64,000 bases of DNA from Xenorhabdus thuongxuanensis (GTDB lineage Bacteria > Pseudomonadota > Gammaproteobacteria > Enterobacterales > Enterobacteriaceae). Positions within the stretch are counted from its first letter, which is position 1. The number at the start of each line of letters is the position of its first letter. The notes beneath the pieces were generated by a model. That model did no database searches and was not told the DNA's origin. It saw only the letters and a program-made list of their open reading frames with translations. The stretch is taken from positions 62,001-126,000 of the forward strand of contig NZ_MKGR01000001.1 in assembly GCF_001908095.1 (NCBI RefSeq), read 5' to 3'. Made by a program: the position numbers and the translations under genes. Below are positions 10,779-20,408 of this stretch, in pieces.

Positions 10779-11867
10779 TTATGCGTTGCGGCGTTCAAAA
10801 TCAGCCATAAATTCAACTAATGCGTTCACACCCTCATAAGGCATAGCGTTATAAATTGAAGCACGAGCGCCACCTGCAACTTTGTGCCCTTTCAATGCAT
10901 GTAGTCCGTGTGCATAGGCTTCTTCCAAAAACTGGCCATCTAACGCTGGGTTAGCCAGTTGGAAGGGTACATTCATGATAGAACGGTTTTGGGGAGCAAC
11001 ACGGTTGATATACAATTTGCTGTTATCAACGGCATGATACAGGTGTTCGGCTTTAGCATGATTGCGTTTACTGATTTCTTGTAGCCCTCCCTGCTCTTTC
11101 AACCACTTGAATACCATGCCAGACAAATACCATGCAAATGTCGGTGGCGTGTTATACATGGAGTCGTATTGAACCTGCACAGTATAATCCAGAATAGATG
11201 GCGTATGCTGGTGTGCTTTACCTAGTAGATCTTCACGGATAATGACGACAGTAATCCCTGCTGGCCCAATATTTTTTTGTGCCCCAGCATAAATAACACC
11301 ATAGCGGCTAACATCAATGGGTGCAGAGAGGATAGTTGAAGAGTAATCGGCAATGACAATTTTATCATCACCGAAATCAGGCGCTTCAAAAATGGCAACG
11401 CCTTCAATAGTTTCATTAGGACAATAATGGACATAGGCAGCATCACGGCTCAATGCCCATTCGCTCATCGGCTTCACACCTTTGACACCGTCCGTTTCTG
11501 TCCTGATATCAATGACATTTGGAGTGCAATATTTTTCTGCTTCTTTTGCTGCACATTCAGACCAGTAGCCACTAACGATATAATCTGCTGTCGGTTTATC
11601 ACCCAGTAAATTCAGTGGTAACGCCGAAAACTGCCCACGGGCACCGCCGTGACAAAACAGCACCTTGTAATTCTCAGGTATTGCTAATAAATCTCGGAGA
11701 TCTTTTTCTGCTTCTGCCGCAACAGCCACAAACTCTTTGCTACGGTGACTAATTTCCATTACAGATGTCCCCAAACCGTGCCAGTTGCAAAGTTCCTGCT
11801 CTGCACGTCGTAACACTTCTGCTGGCAACATAGCTGGGCCAGCACTGAAATTATATACCTGACTCAT
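10779..11867 (-). CDS. serC: phosphoserine aminotransferase
   Basis: SerC is a PLP enzyme that converts 3-phosphohydroxypyruvate to phosphoserine and also acts in pyridoxal phosphate synthesis. The 362-residue protein starts [15 protein letters not shown], exactly the family N-terminus. The PLP lysine lies in [12 protein letters not shown]. An upstream in-frame ATG (to 11939) would add 24 unrelated residues and is rejected; GGTGA about 6 bases upstream of 11867 acts as ribosome binding site. It is first gene of serC-aroA. Confidence 0.97.
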   Translation of the reverse strand: MSQVYNFSAGPAMLPAEVLRRAEQELCNWHGLGTSVMEISHRSKEFVAVAAEAEKDLRDLLAIPENYKVLFCHGGARGQFSALPLNLLGDKPTADYIVSGYWSECAAKEAEKYCTPNVIDIRTETDGVKGVKPMSEWALSRDAAYVHYCPNETIEGVAIFEAPDFGDDKIVIADYSSTILSAPIDVSRYGVIYAGAQKNIGPAGITVVIIREDLLGKAHQHTPSILDYTVQVQYDSMYNTPPTFAWYLSGMVFKWLKEQGGLQEISKRNHAKAEHLYHAVDNSKLYINRVAPQNRSIMNVPFQLANPALDGQFLEEAYAHGLHALKGHKVAGGARASIYNAMPYEGVNALVEFMADFERRNA

Positions 11868-12368
11868 TAACTTCACCCTATCAATGGATACAATAAAATC
11901 GGACACATTGGTTTTATCACTCCCGCCTTGCTGCTGCAATAATTATTAAACATTTATTGTAAACTACAATTGTCAACTACAACATAACTCTCTAATAGGT
12001 CACCTTATTACAAATAACGCAATAAACTATAATCCAAATAACAAAAAATAAAGCCTAGATAATATCGACCTTTGCTTAACACTCAAAATAAAAACAAACT
12101 TATAATATTAATTATAAAACACACCACGTACTGAAAAGATTTAAATCATAAAATCAAAAAAAACAACTTATTACATCAAAACCACATCACTTATTTAAAT
12201 AAATTCTTGACAAAACAAATCGAGATTTTCAAATATACCCTTTTCTCGAAACAATAAAAAATGTCTCAACATAAACTCACCTTCATTCTTCACAATTGAA
12301 TTATTCATTAATTGAATTAATCAGTAAGATATATCAAAAAGTTACCATCATACCAAAGGAGATAAAAC
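11868..12368. other. AT-rich divergent spacer serC / phosphoesterase
   Basis: Five hundred bases without a supported gene, strongly A+T-rich. It must hold the serC promoter (minus strand) and the promoter of the phosphoesterase gene (plus strand). A possible plus-strand -35 (TTGACA, 12207-12212) is noted separately. No tRNA, insertion sequence end or further open frame of note is visible. Confidence 0.6.
12207..12236 (+). promoter_or_regulatory. possible sigma70 promoter of the phosphoesterase gene
   Basis: A perfect TTGACA at 12207-12212 is followed after 18 bases by a weak -10 (aaatat, 12231-12236). Transcription from here would give a leader of about 130 bases before the ATG at 12369. Such AT-rich DNA offers many chance matches, so this is tentative. 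Confidence 0.3.
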
Positions 12369-13745
12369 ATGAAAAAAATAAATCCATCTACATTATCCCA
12401 CCTAATGTTTATTATATTATTGTTTTTATCTACATTTTCCATTCGTGCATTTAGCTCAACATTTATTAGTATTAAAAACAGCACCGATTCTATTCTGGAA
12501 TTAGATTCATCATCCCTAAAAAATGGCACATGGAGTACCAAACCTCCCCCAAAAATATTAACGAGTGAAAGAGTGAATTTTATGTTTGACAATTCGCGTA
12601 TGAATAACACCGAAGGCACCACTGTATACAAGGCCTCAGATGGCGCCAAAATAACTATATATTGGAACATTCCCTTTCGTGGAAAAAATTCATATGATAT
12701 CACCACGAATAAACAAGATAGCTATTTAACGGGATATTCTTTAATACATGGAGAGAATACCGGAATAAGAGTCACATTTCTTAAAAAACACTTAACTAGA
12801 AATTATAAGGTCATTGTGATGTCTGATCCGCAGCCATGGAGATTAGAAACCGGAGATCCAAACGCTTTTGCAAATGAGGAACCTTGGAAAAACAGAAACC
12901 GCAATGTTGTAAAAAGCATTAACGAGTTACACTTACAAGGATTAGTAGATTTCGGTATTATCAATGGTGATATGACTGAGTTTGGTCGCCAGAACACCAG
13001 AGATGATTTTTATTTAATATACAATAAATTATTATTTCCATTTTATTTTGGCCTTGGTAATCATGATTACCAAAACAATGTGAATGATTGTACGGAATCT
13101 TGGCATTTTGATTTTAGTAAAAATGCCTGTGCGAGGTGGTCTGTCGATAATATGGCATCAGAGATAAATGATAACTATCAGAATGAGCTGCTATTAAATT
13201 TCAATAGTGATTATAATAACGATAAACATAGCGGTAGCTTAGCCTATTCATGGGATTTCGGTAATATTCATTATGTTCAACTACAGAACTATCCAACTTA
13301 TTGGGTTACATTGGATCACTATGCCGCCCCAACAATATATATAAAAAATTCTATGGCATGGTTAAAAACCGATTTAACAAAAGCCTATTCCAGAGGAAAA
13401 GCAAGTATTCTTAATTTTCATGATGGCACGCAAAATTTTATTCAAAACAGTACAGATGAACAGAAAAAAGAATTCAAAAATTTAATTGAAAAATATAACG
13501 TTATGGCAGTATTTATTGGTCATACTCATCAGGTTAACGAATCTAATAAAAATGGAGGAGATCCTATCTTTGGTAATGCCAGGATATATAATAGTGGTGC
13601 CTTATTCCAAGGTGATTTTCTGTTGATGAATGTAAGAAATAAGTGTATTGATGTTTCAGTCTATAATGGCCGTGATGGGACACCTAGAAAAATTCAAGAT
13701 TTTCAAGGCACTTGTGGAAAATTAACACACCAACTGAATCAATAG
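12369..13745 (+). CDS. secreted Gpp34/Cry34-aegerolysin-like domain fused to calcineurin-like phosphoesterase
   Basis: The 458-residue protein has a Sec signal peptide (about residues 1-29). Residues about 31-135 form a beta-rich domain whose motif series, GTWSTKPP, TEGTTVY, ITIYWNIPFRGKNSYD, resembles the insecticidal Gpp34 (Cry34) and aegerolysin family of membrane-binding lectin-like proteins. From about residue 145 a metallophosphoesterase follows: SDPQ (Asp-x-Gln instead of the usual Asp-x-His), INGDMTEFG, GLGNHDY, NFHDG and FIGHTHQ supply the two-metal site. The substrate is unknown. AAAGGAG eight bases before ATG fixes the start. The gene is clearly richer in A+T than its neighbours and stands alone between serC and ansB, which suggests horizontal acquisition. 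A role in host attack is inference. Confidence 0.8.
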   Translation: MKKINPSTLSHLMFIILLFLSTFSIRAFSSTFISIKNSTDSILELDSSSLKNGTWSTKPPPKILTSERVNFMFDNSRMNNTEGTTVYKASDGAKITIYWNIPFRGKNSYDITTNKQDSYLTGYSLIHGENTGIRVTFLKKHLTRNYKVIVMSDPQPWRLETGDPNAFANEEPWKNRNRNVVKSINELHLQGLVDFGIINGDMTEFGRQNTRDDFYLIYNKLLFPFYFGLGNHDYQNNVNDCTESWHFDFSKNACARWSVDNMASEINDNYQNELLLNFNSDYNNDKHSGSLAYSWDFGNIHYVQLQNYPTYWVTLDHYAAPTIYIKNSMAWLKTDLTKAYSRGKASILNFHDGTQNFIQNSTDEQKKEFKNLIEKYNVMAVFIGHTHQVNESNKNGGDPIFGNARIYNSGALFQGDFLLMNVRNKCIDVSVYNGRDGTPRKIQDFQGTCGKLTHQLNQ

Positions 13746-13757
13746 AATTTAAAAAAA

Positions 13758-13790
13758 TATAAAAAGGCGCATCAAATGCGCCTTTTTATA
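13758..13790. terminator. bidirectional terminator between phosphoesterase gene and ansB
   Basis: The hairpin AAAAAGGCGCAT / ATGCGCCTTTTT with a 3-base loop (caa) has A-run and T-run flanks. It therefore serves the plus-strand phosphoesterase gene (12 bases past its stop) and ansB on the minus strand (15 bases past its stop). Confidence 0.92.
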
Positions 13791-13805
13791 TAGTTAAATC
13801 AGGAA

Positions 13806-14849
13806 TTAATACTTACCAAACATTTCCTGAATTTTTTCTACATCAGAAGTTTGCGTCAGAGCTAATTGCAGAAGAACGCGAGCTTTCTGTGGGTTCAAAC
13901 GCTCTGAAGCCACAAAGCCATATTTGCTATCGTTAACTTCAGCATTTTGGGTAGTGTAGCCGAAAGGAATACGGCTGGAGCGAACAACAACAACACCCTC
14001 TTTAGCTGCTTTAGCCAATGTGTCAAGAATAGACTTATAGATATTACCGTTACCTACACCTGCACTGATAATACCCTGATAGCCATTTTCAACAAAAGCT
14101 TTTGCTGGCAGATCAGAAGCGTTGGAGTAGTTATAAACGATGCCAACCTTCGGCAATTTATCCAATTCGCTCACATCAAAAACAGCTTTGCTTGCTTTTA
14201 CAGGTGCCGCAGAATAGTAGCGCACTTTACCATTGTGAACGAAGCCCTGTGCACCAGCATTCACAGCCTGAAACGCCTGAACTTCAGTTGTGCTCAGTTT
14301 ACTAATGTCACGACCATGGATCACGGAATCATTCATCGCCAGCAGCACACCACGGTTTGCTGAGTTTTTATCAGCCGCAACAACAACAGCGTTATACAGG
14401 TTCAACGGACCATCAGCACCCAGTGCTGTAGATGGACGCATTGCGCCAACCATCACGATAGGCTTCTGGCATTGGGTAGTCAATTCGAGGAAATAAGCAG
14501 TTTCTTCCATGGTGTCAGTACCGTGGGTGATAACAAAACCGTCGGTTTTGTCACATTCTGCATTGATTTTCTTCGCCAGAGTCAGCCATACCTGATCATT
14601 CATGTCCTGAGAACCGATGCTGACAACCTGCTCACCTTTCAAATCAGCAATGTTTTTAATTGCTGGTACAGCATTCAGCAACGAATCAATGCCCACTTTA
14701 CCTGCGGTATAACTAGATTGAGTTGCAGATTCACCACCCCCAGCAATTGTACCCCCTGTTGCCAAAACAGTAATATTCGGTAAAGCGAAAGCAGAACCGC
14801 TAACTAAAGCCAGAAAACCGGCTATTGCTGTTATTTTAGTCTTTTTCAT
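13806..14849 (-). CDS. ansB: type II L-asparaginase, periplasmic
   Basis: AnsB hydrolyses asparagine to aspartate and ammonia in the periplasm. The 347-residue precursor has a signal peptide ending SGSAFA (residue 22). The mature part begins LPNITVLATGGTIAGGG, with the nucleophilic Thr at precursor residue 34, and the second active-site element is HGTDTMEETAYF. The tetramer-forming C-terminus is complete (E. coli 348). It is monocistronic between terminator 13758-13790 and the divergent ycaO. In E. coli ansB lies elsewhere, so its presence next to ycaO is part of a locus difference. CRP/FNR control as in E. coli is possible, but I see no clear site. Confidence 0.96.
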   Translation of the reverse strand: MKKTKITAIAGFLALVSGSAFALPNITVLATGGTIAGGGESATQSSYTAGKVGIDSLLNAVPAIKNIADLKGEQVVSIGSQDMNDQVWLTLAKKINAECDKTDGFVITHGTDTMEETAYFLELTTQCQKPIVMVGAMRPSTALGADGPLNLYNAVVVAADKNSANRGVLLAMNDSVIHGRDISKLSTTEVQAFQAVNAGAQGFVHNGKVRYYSAAPVKASKAVFDVSELDKLPKVGIVYNYSNASDLPAKAFVENGYQGIISAGVGNGNIYKSILDTLAKAAKEGVVVVRSSRIPFGYTTQNAEVNDSKYGFVASERLNPQKARVLLQLALTQTSDVEKIQEMFGKY

Positions 14850-14996
14850 TATTCAACCTCTTGTAAAAAAAGCTATTTTATTATGTAAACCAAGAATAAA
14901 TAAACTCTAATTAACAATAATTTTTGGGAACTGATAGAGCGGATAAAAAAAACGCCGTATGATATGCGCCTTTAACACAAATTGAAGTGAATCACG

Positions 14997-16760
14997 ATGA
15001 CGCAAACCTATATCCCAGGCAAAGACGCCGCGTTAGAGGACTCCATTAACCGCTTTCAGCACAAACTGAAGTCCCTTGGTTTTAATATTGAAGAAGCCTC
15101 ATGGCTGAATCCTGTTCCAAATGTTTGGTCAGTACATATTCGCGATCGCGACTGCCCACTGTGCTTTACCAATGGCAAAGGTGCCAGCAAGAAAGCTGCA
15201 TTGGCCTCTGCATTAGGAGAATATTTTGAGCGTCTATCGACAAACTATTTCTTTGCTGATTTTTATCTGGGTGATACCGTTGCTAATAGTGAGTTTGTTC
15301 ATTACCCAAATGAAAAATGGTTCCCGTTGCCAGAAGATGACTCTCTGCCAGAAGGTATCTTAGACGAACGTCTGCATCGTTTTTACAATCCAGATAACAC
15401 GCTCTGTGCTAGCCAGTTAGTGGATCTGCAATCTGGTAATGAAGAGCGGGGGATCTGCGCCCTGCCATTTGCTCGTCAGTCAGATAATCAATCGATTTAT
15501 ATTCCAATGAATATTGTCGGAAATCTGTATGTTTCAAACGGCATGTCAGCCGGCAACACCATGAACGAAGCACGTGTACAGGGATTATCTGAAGTATTTG
15601 AGCGCTATGTGAAAAACCGCATTATCGCAGAATGCATCAGCCTGCCTGAAATTCCACAAAATATTATGAGCCGCTACCCAAGCGTCATTGAATCAGTCAA
15701 TAAATTGCAGGAAGAAGGCTTCCCGATCTATTGTTACGACGCTTCACTTGGTGGGCAGTTTCCGGTCATTTGCGTCGTACTGTTCAATCCTAATAATGGC
15801 ACTTGTTTTGCTTCCTTTGGCGCCCATCCTGATTTTGGTGTTGCACTGGAGCGCACAGTCACAGAACTGCTGCAAGGCCGGAGCCTGAAAGATCTGGATG
15901 TTTTCACCCCACCAAGCTTTGATAATGAAGAAGTTTCTGAGCACACCAATCTGGAAACTCACTTTATTGATTCCAGTGGTGTAATCAGTTGGGATCTGTT
16001 CAAGCAAGATGCTGACTATGAGTTTGTTGACTGGAATTTCAGCGGAACGACAGAAGAAGAGTTCACCACTTTGATGGGGATCTTCAATAAACTGGATGCC
16101 GAAGTCTATATCGCTGATTATGAGCACCTTGGCATTTACGCCTGCCGCATTCTGGTTCCCGGTATGTCAGATATTTATCCGGTGGAAGATTTGCACATTG
16201 CCAATAACACCATGGGAACTCATCTGCGTGATACCATTTTGGCATTGCCGGAAAGTCAATGGCAGTCAGAAGAGTATCTGGCTTTTCTCGAACAGCTAGA
16301 TGATGAAGGTTTAGATGACTTCACCCGTGTCCGTGAATTACTGGGAGTTGCGGCAGGTAAAGATAACGGTTGGAGCAACCTGCGTATCGGTGAATTAAAA
16401 TCTATGCTGGCACTGGCAGGCAAGGATTTGGAACAAGCACTGATTTGGGTTGAATGGACACAGGATTTCAATGCTTCTGTTTTCACCGCTGAGCGAGCTA
16501 ACTATTATCGCTGCCTGCAAACTCTGTTACTGTTAACCCAAGAAGAAGATCGCCAACCAGAGCAATATTATCAGGCATTTGTAAAAATGTACGGTCAAGG
16601 CACTGTTGATGCTGCTTCAGCAGCCATTGCCGGAGAAAATTGCTTCTATGGTCTATGGACTATTGATTCAGAATTAAAAGCACTGCCTGCCCATCAAGCA
16701 TTATTAAGTGCTTATGATAAACTGCAAAAAGCTAAGCGTGAATTTTGGACCAATAAATAA
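14997..16760 (+). CDS. ycaO: YcaO, ribosomal S12 methylthiotransferase accessory factor
   Basis: YcaO is the founding member of the ATP-using YcaO superfamily; in E. coli it aids RimO-dependent beta-methylthiolation of ribosomal protein S12. The 587-residue protein starts MTQTYIPGKDAALEDSINRF and shows GEYFERLSTNYF and SEVFERYVKNRI, the paired Glu-Arg motifs of the ATP site. A C-terminal helical part completes the E. coli length of 586. There is no leader peptide or RiPP partner next to it, so this is the housekeeping form, not an azoline cyclodehydratase. A -10-like TATGAT at 14958-14963 may be its promoter. It lies upstream of focA on the same strand, separated by a 303-base spacer with a large hairpin. 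Confidence 0.95.
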   Translation: MTQTYIPGKDAALEDSINRFQHKLKSLGFNIEEASWLNPVPNVWSVHIRDRDCPLCFTNGKGASKKAALASALGEYFERLSTNYFFADFYLGDTVANSEFVHYPNEKWFPLPEDDSLPEGILDERLHRFYNPDNTLCASQLVDLQSGNEERGICALPFARQSDNQSIYIPMNIVGNLYVSNGMSAGNTMNEARVQGLSEVFERYVKNRIIAECISLPEIPQNIMSRYPSVIESVNKLQEEGFPIYCYDASLGGQFPVICVVLFNPNNGTCFASFGAHPDFGVALERTVTELLQGRSLKDLDVFTPPSFDNEEVSEHTNLETHFIDSSGVISWDLFKQDADYEFVDWNFSGTTEEEFTTLMGIFNKLDAEVYIADYEHLGIYACRILVPGMSDIYPVEDLHIANNTMGTHLRDTILALPESQWQSEEYLAFLEQLDDEGLDDFTRVRELLGVAAGKDNGWSNLRIGELKSMLALAGKDLEQALIWVEWTQDFNASVFTAERANYYRCLQTLLLLTQEEDRQPEQYYQAFVKMYGQGTVDAASAAIAGENCFYGLWTIDSELKALPAHQALLSAYDKLQKAKREFWTNK

Positions 16761-16790
16761 ACTGTTGCATTAACGTTTATTCATCGTAAA

Positions 16791-16866
16791 AAGTAAAATG
16801 CAGGTTAAATATAATTTATTTTGAAATAACAAATAAACGACAATTTAACCTGTTGTTTTACTTTTA
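16791..16866 (+). repeat. long imperfect hairpin after ycaO
   Basis: Arms 16791-16810 and 16843-16866 match as 10 bp, a 2x3 internal loop, and another 10 bp around a 32-base centre that itself can fold. The distal arm ends in TTTTACTTTT, so it may end ycaO transcription. The size exceeds that of an ordinary terminator. Confidence 0.6.
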
Positions 16867-16979
16867 ATATCTAAAAGGCCAAAACTGCTTATATAAAAAA
16901 ATTTATCCTTAAAAATCAATAAATTAATTTTATCTCACCAAATTTAGACTACCCTATTTCATTAGACTTTCGGTCTAAT

Positions 16980-17021
16980 ATGATCCATATCAAATTCAGG
17001 TCGATCCCCGTTTGTTACTAT
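16980..17021 (+). promoter_or_regulatory. predicted FNR-dependent promoter of focA-pflB
   Basis: ATGATCCATATCAA at 16980-16993 matches the FNR consensus TTGATNNNNATCAA at all but the first base. A -10-like TACTAT lies at 17016-17021, placing the expected start near 17028, about 41.5 bases from the centre of the site. That is the class II spacing. It fits anaerobic induction of the formate genes known in E. coli. Confidence 0.65.
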
Positions 17022-17063
17022 CAATGCGTGCTATGATTAATTAAGGATAAAGAGAGTGTTAGG

Positions 17064-17921
17064 ATGAAAACTGACAGCCCTTTCAATTTATTTTCACCTG
17101 CTGTAATGGCACAAATCGCTGATGACATTGGTGTATATAAAGTCAATAAACATCCTACAGTGACTTATTTATCAGCAATCATGGCAGGTGTGTTTATTTC
17201 CATTGCTTTTGTTTTTTATATTACGGCAACGACAGGAATCTCTTCCATTCCTTATGGGTTAGCTAAATTAACTGGCGGGATCTGTTTTTCCCTCGGTTTG
17301 ATGCTGGTGGTTATATGCGGCGTCGATCTTTTCACTTCCACTGTGTTGACAATTATTTCAAAAGCCACTGGGCGTATTACCTGGTCTCAAATGATCAAAA
17401 ACTGGATTAACGTTTACATCGGTAATCTGATTGGCGCCCTGTTTTTCGTGGCCTTGGTTTGGTACTCCGGCCAATATGCCGTTGCCAATGGAACCTGGGG
17501 ACTGAATGTATTACAGACAGCTGATCATAAAATGCACCATTCCTTTATCGAGGCGATATGCCTAGGTATTTTAGCCAATCTGATGGTATGTCTTGCTGTC
17601 TGGATGAGTTATGCCGGCCGCAGTCTGATCGATAAATTATTCGCACTGATCCTGCCAATCGGCATGTTTGTCGCCAGTGGTTTTGAACACAGTATCGCTA
17701 ACATGTTTTTAATTCCGTTTGGGATCATTATCAAAAACTTCGCACCAGATGAATTCTGGTTGAAAGTAGGAACAACTCCTGAACGATTTCCTCAACTTAA
17801 TGTTTCAAGCTTTATTACCGATAACCTGATCCCTGTCACGATCGGTAACATCATTGGTGGTGCGGTATTGGTTGGATTGACTTATTGGTTGATTTATTTA
17901 CGTGGCGGCAAAAATCATTAA
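17064..17921 (+). CDS. focA: formate channel FocA
   Basis: FocA is a pentameric inner-membrane channel of the formate/nitrite transporter family that exports, and at low pH imports, formate made by PflB. The 285-residue protein starts MKTDSPFNLFSPAVMAQIADD and has six predicted membrane segments. It keeps GVDLFTSTVLTII and the gating histidine region near residue 209 (ASGFEHSIANMF). Length equals the E. coli protein. pflB follows after 54 bases in one transcription unit, so channel and enzyme are made together under anaerobic control. Confidence 0.97.
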   Translation: MKTDSPFNLFSPAVMAQIADDIGVYKVNKHPTVTYLSAIMAGVFISIAFVFYITATTGISSIPYGLAKLTGGICFSLGLMLVVICGVDLFTSTVLTIISKATGRITWSQMIKNWINVYIGNLIGALFFVALVWYSGQYAVANGTWGLNVLQTADHKMHHSFIEAICLGILANLMVCLAVWMSYAGRSLIDKLFALILPIGMFVASGFEHSIANMFLIPFGIIIKNFAPDEFWLKVGTTPERFPQLNVSSFITDNLIPVTIGNIIGGAVLVGLTYWLIYLRGGKNH

Positions 17922-17975
17922 TTCGCCTCTGCATCAGATCTCTTAAAAGTTCCACTGTTAAAAGGTAGAAGTATC

Positions 17976-20258
17976 ATGTCCGAGTTAAACGAAAAATTCT
18001 CAGTAGCATGGCAAGGCTTTAACGAGGGTAGCTGGCAGAATGAAGTCAATGTCCGTGATTTCATCCAGAAAAACTATACCCCGTATGAAGGTGATGAATC
18101 ATTCCTCGCGGGTGCCACAGAAGCAACAAATGTTTTGTGGGAAAAAGTTATGGAAGGTATCAAAATCGAAAACCGTACCCATGCACCGATAGATTTTGAT
18201 ACTGACATTGCGTCTACAATTACCTCTCATGATGCGGGTTATATTGAAAAAGATCTGGAACAAATCGTTGGCCTGCAAACCGAAGCACCACTGAAACGTG
18301 CCATTATTCCATTTGGTGGCATTAAAATGGTTGAAGGTTCTTGTAAAGCTTACAATCGCGAGCTGGATCCGAAATTGAAACAAATTTTCACTGAATATCG
18401 TAAGACGCATAATCAGGGCGTATTTGATATTTACACCCCCGATATCCTGAAATGTCGTAAATCTGGTGTATTGACTGGCTTGCCTGACGCCTATGGCCGT
18501 GGTCGTATTATCGGTGATTACCGTCGCGTTGCATTGTACGGAATCGACTTCCTGCGTGACGAAAAATTTGCCCAATTCACTTCCCTACAGGAAAAATTGG
18601 AAAATGGCGAAGATTTGGAAGCTACCATTCGCCTGCGCGAAGAACTCGCTGAACAGCATCGTGCTCTTGGTCAAATCAAAGAGATGGCTGCTAAACATGG
18701 CTATGATATTTCCAATCCTGCTACCAATGCCAAAGAAGCCGTGCAATGGACTTATTTTGCCTATCTGGCAGCCGTTAAATCCCAAAACGGTGCTGCAATG
18801 TCCTTTGGCCGTGTTTCGACCTTCCTGGATATCTACATCGAACGTGATATTCAGGCCGGTAAATTAACTGAACAACAAGCTCAAGAGCTGATCGACCATT
18901 TGGTCATGAAACTGCGCATGGTGCGTTTCCTGCGTACTCCAGAGTATGATGAGCTGTTTTCTGGCGACCCAATTTGGGCAACCGAATCACTGGCAGGTAT
19001 GGGTTTAGATGGACGCACCCTTGTAACCAAAAACAGTTTCCGTTTCCTGCATACGCTATATACCATGGGGCCATCCCCAGAACCTAACATGACCATCCTA
19101 TGGTCTGAAAAACTGCCTATTAACTTTAAAAAGTTTGCAGCAAAAGTCTCTATCGACACCTCATCCCTGCAATATGAAAATGATGACCTGATGCGCCCTG
19201 ACTTCAACAGCGATGATTACGCTATCGCATGCTGCGTCAGCCCAATGGTTGTTGGTAAACAAATGCAATTCTTCGGCGCCCGTGCAAACCTTGCAAAAAC
19301 CATGTTGTATGCCATCAACGGCGGCGTAGATGAAAAAATGAAAATGCAAGTTGGCCCAAAAGAAGAGCCAATGAAAGACGCTGTACTAGATTATGACAAG
19401 GTCATGGAGCGAATGGATCACTTCATGGATTGGCTGGCAAAACAGTATGTCACTGCCCTGAATATTATCCACTACATGCATGACAAATACAGCTATGAAG
19501 CTTCATTAATGGCACTGCACGATCGTGATGTATACCGTACTATGGCATGTGGTATCGCAGGTCTATCCGTTGCCGCTGACTCATTATCTGCCATTAAATA
19601 CGCGAAAGTTTCCCCAATCCGCGATGAAGATGGCCTGGCAATTGATTTCAACATTGAAGGTGAATACCCACAATTTGGTAACAACGATCCACGTGTCGAT
19701 GATATCGCTTGTGATCTGGTTGAACGCTTCATGAAGAAAATTCAGAAGCTGCAAACATACCGTAATGCTGTTCCAACCCAGTCTGTACTGACTATTACCT
19801 CAAACGTGGTTTATGGTAAGAAAACGGGTAATACACCTGATGGACGTCGTGCTGGCGCACCATTCGGACCAGGCGCTAACCCAATGCACGGACGTGATCA
19901 AAAAGGTGCCGTTGCTTCATTGACTTCGGTCGCTAAACTACCGTTTGCCTATGCCAAAGATGGTATTTCATACACATTCTCTATTGTACCTAATGCACTG
20001 GGCAAAAATGATGAAGTGCGTAAAGCAAATTTGGCGGGTCTGATGGACGGCTATTTCCATCACGAAGCAGATATCGAAGGGGGTCAACACCTGAACATTA
20101 ACGTGATGAACCGCGAAATGCTGTTGGATGCCATGGAAAATCCTGAGAAATACCCGCAATTGACTATTCGCGTATCTGGTTACGCTGTGCGGTTTAATTC
20201 TTTGACTAAAGAACAGCAACGGGACGTTATCACCCGTACATTTACTCAAACCATGTAA
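17976..20258 (+). CDS. pflB: formate acetyltransferase (pyruvate formate-lyase)
   Basis: PflB cleaves pyruvate with CoA to acetyl-CoA and formate by a glycyl-radical mechanism during anaerobic growth. The 760-residue protein has exactly the E. coli length. The catalytic cysteine pair lies in [11 protein letters not shown], and the radical glycine is residue 735 counting Met, in [12 protein letters not shown]. The N-terminal PFL domain and C-terminal glycine-radical domain are complete. It sits between focA and pflA, whose product installs the radical. Confidence 0.98.
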   Translation: MSELNEKFSVAWQGFNEGSWQNEVNVRDFIQKNYTPYEGDESFLAGATEATNVLWEKVMEGIKIENRTHAPIDFDTDIASTITSHDAGYIEKDLEQIVGLQTEAPLKRAIIPFGGIKMVEGSCKAYNRELDPKLKQIFTEYRKTHNQGVFDIYTPDILKCRKSGVLTGLPDAYGRGRIIGDYRRVALYGIDFLRDEKFAQFTSLQEKLENGEDLEATIRLREELAEQHRALGQIKEMAAKHGYDISNPATNAKEAVQWTYFAYLAAVKSQNGAAMSFGRVSTFLDIYIERDIQAGKLTEQQAQELIDHLVMKLRMVRFLRTPEYDELFSGDPIWATESLAGMGLDGRTLVTKNSFRFLHTLYTMGPSPEPNMTILWSEKLPINFKKFAAKVSIDTSSLQYENDDLMRPDFNSDDYAIACCVSPMVVGKQMQFFGARANLAKTMLYAINGGVDEKMKMQVGPKEEPMKDAVLDYDKVMERMDHFMDWLAKQYVTALNIIHYMHDKYSYEASLMALHDRDVYRTMACGIAGLSVAADSLSAIKYAKVSPIRDEDGLAIDFNIEGEYPQFGNNDPRVDDIACDLVERFMKKIQKLQTYRNAVPTQSVLTITSNVVYGKKTGNTPDGRRAGAPFGPGANPMHGRDQKGAVASLTSVAKLPFAYAKDGISYTFSIVPNALGKNDEVRKANLAGLMDGYFHHEADIEGGQHLNINVMNREMLLDAMENPEKYPQLTIRVSGYAVRFNSLTKEQQRDVITRTFTQTM

Positions 20259-20346
20259 TTATTAAAATATAGTGTAATTACTTGAAATAGAGTCAATGAG
20301 AATCGCGTTAACGTAACATTTCATTATTTCTATTGAAATAACTCAC

Positions 20347-20380
20347 AATAAAGGCTCTTTAATCCTTGGGGGCCTTTATT
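20347..20380 (+). repeat. hairpin between pflB and pflA
   Basis: The arms aataaaggc (20347-20355) and gcctttatt (20372-20380) pair over 9 bp with a 16-base loop. There is no immediate T-run. It could attenuate transcription so that pflA is expressed less than pflB. Confidence 0.5.
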
Positions 20381-20408
20381 AGCTTGCTAGTTTTGGAGAA
20401 GTCCTTTC

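Larger units (their letters stand above)
16761..17063. other. ycaO-focA spacer
   Basis: A 303-base gap that holds, in order, a long imperfect hairpin (16791-16866), an AT-rich stretch, and a predicted FNR-dependent promoter for focA. No gene is supported. Confidence 0.7.

Noticed and set aside
14997-16760. ycaO as part of a RiPP (azoline) biosynthetic cluster
   Set aside because: No precursor peptide, dehydrogenase or partner protein lies nearby. The sequence and length match the housekeeping enterobacterial YcaO beside focA.
18099-18575. 158-codon frame antisense to pflB
   Set aside because: It is a shadow of pflB, with no ribosome binding site or known domain.
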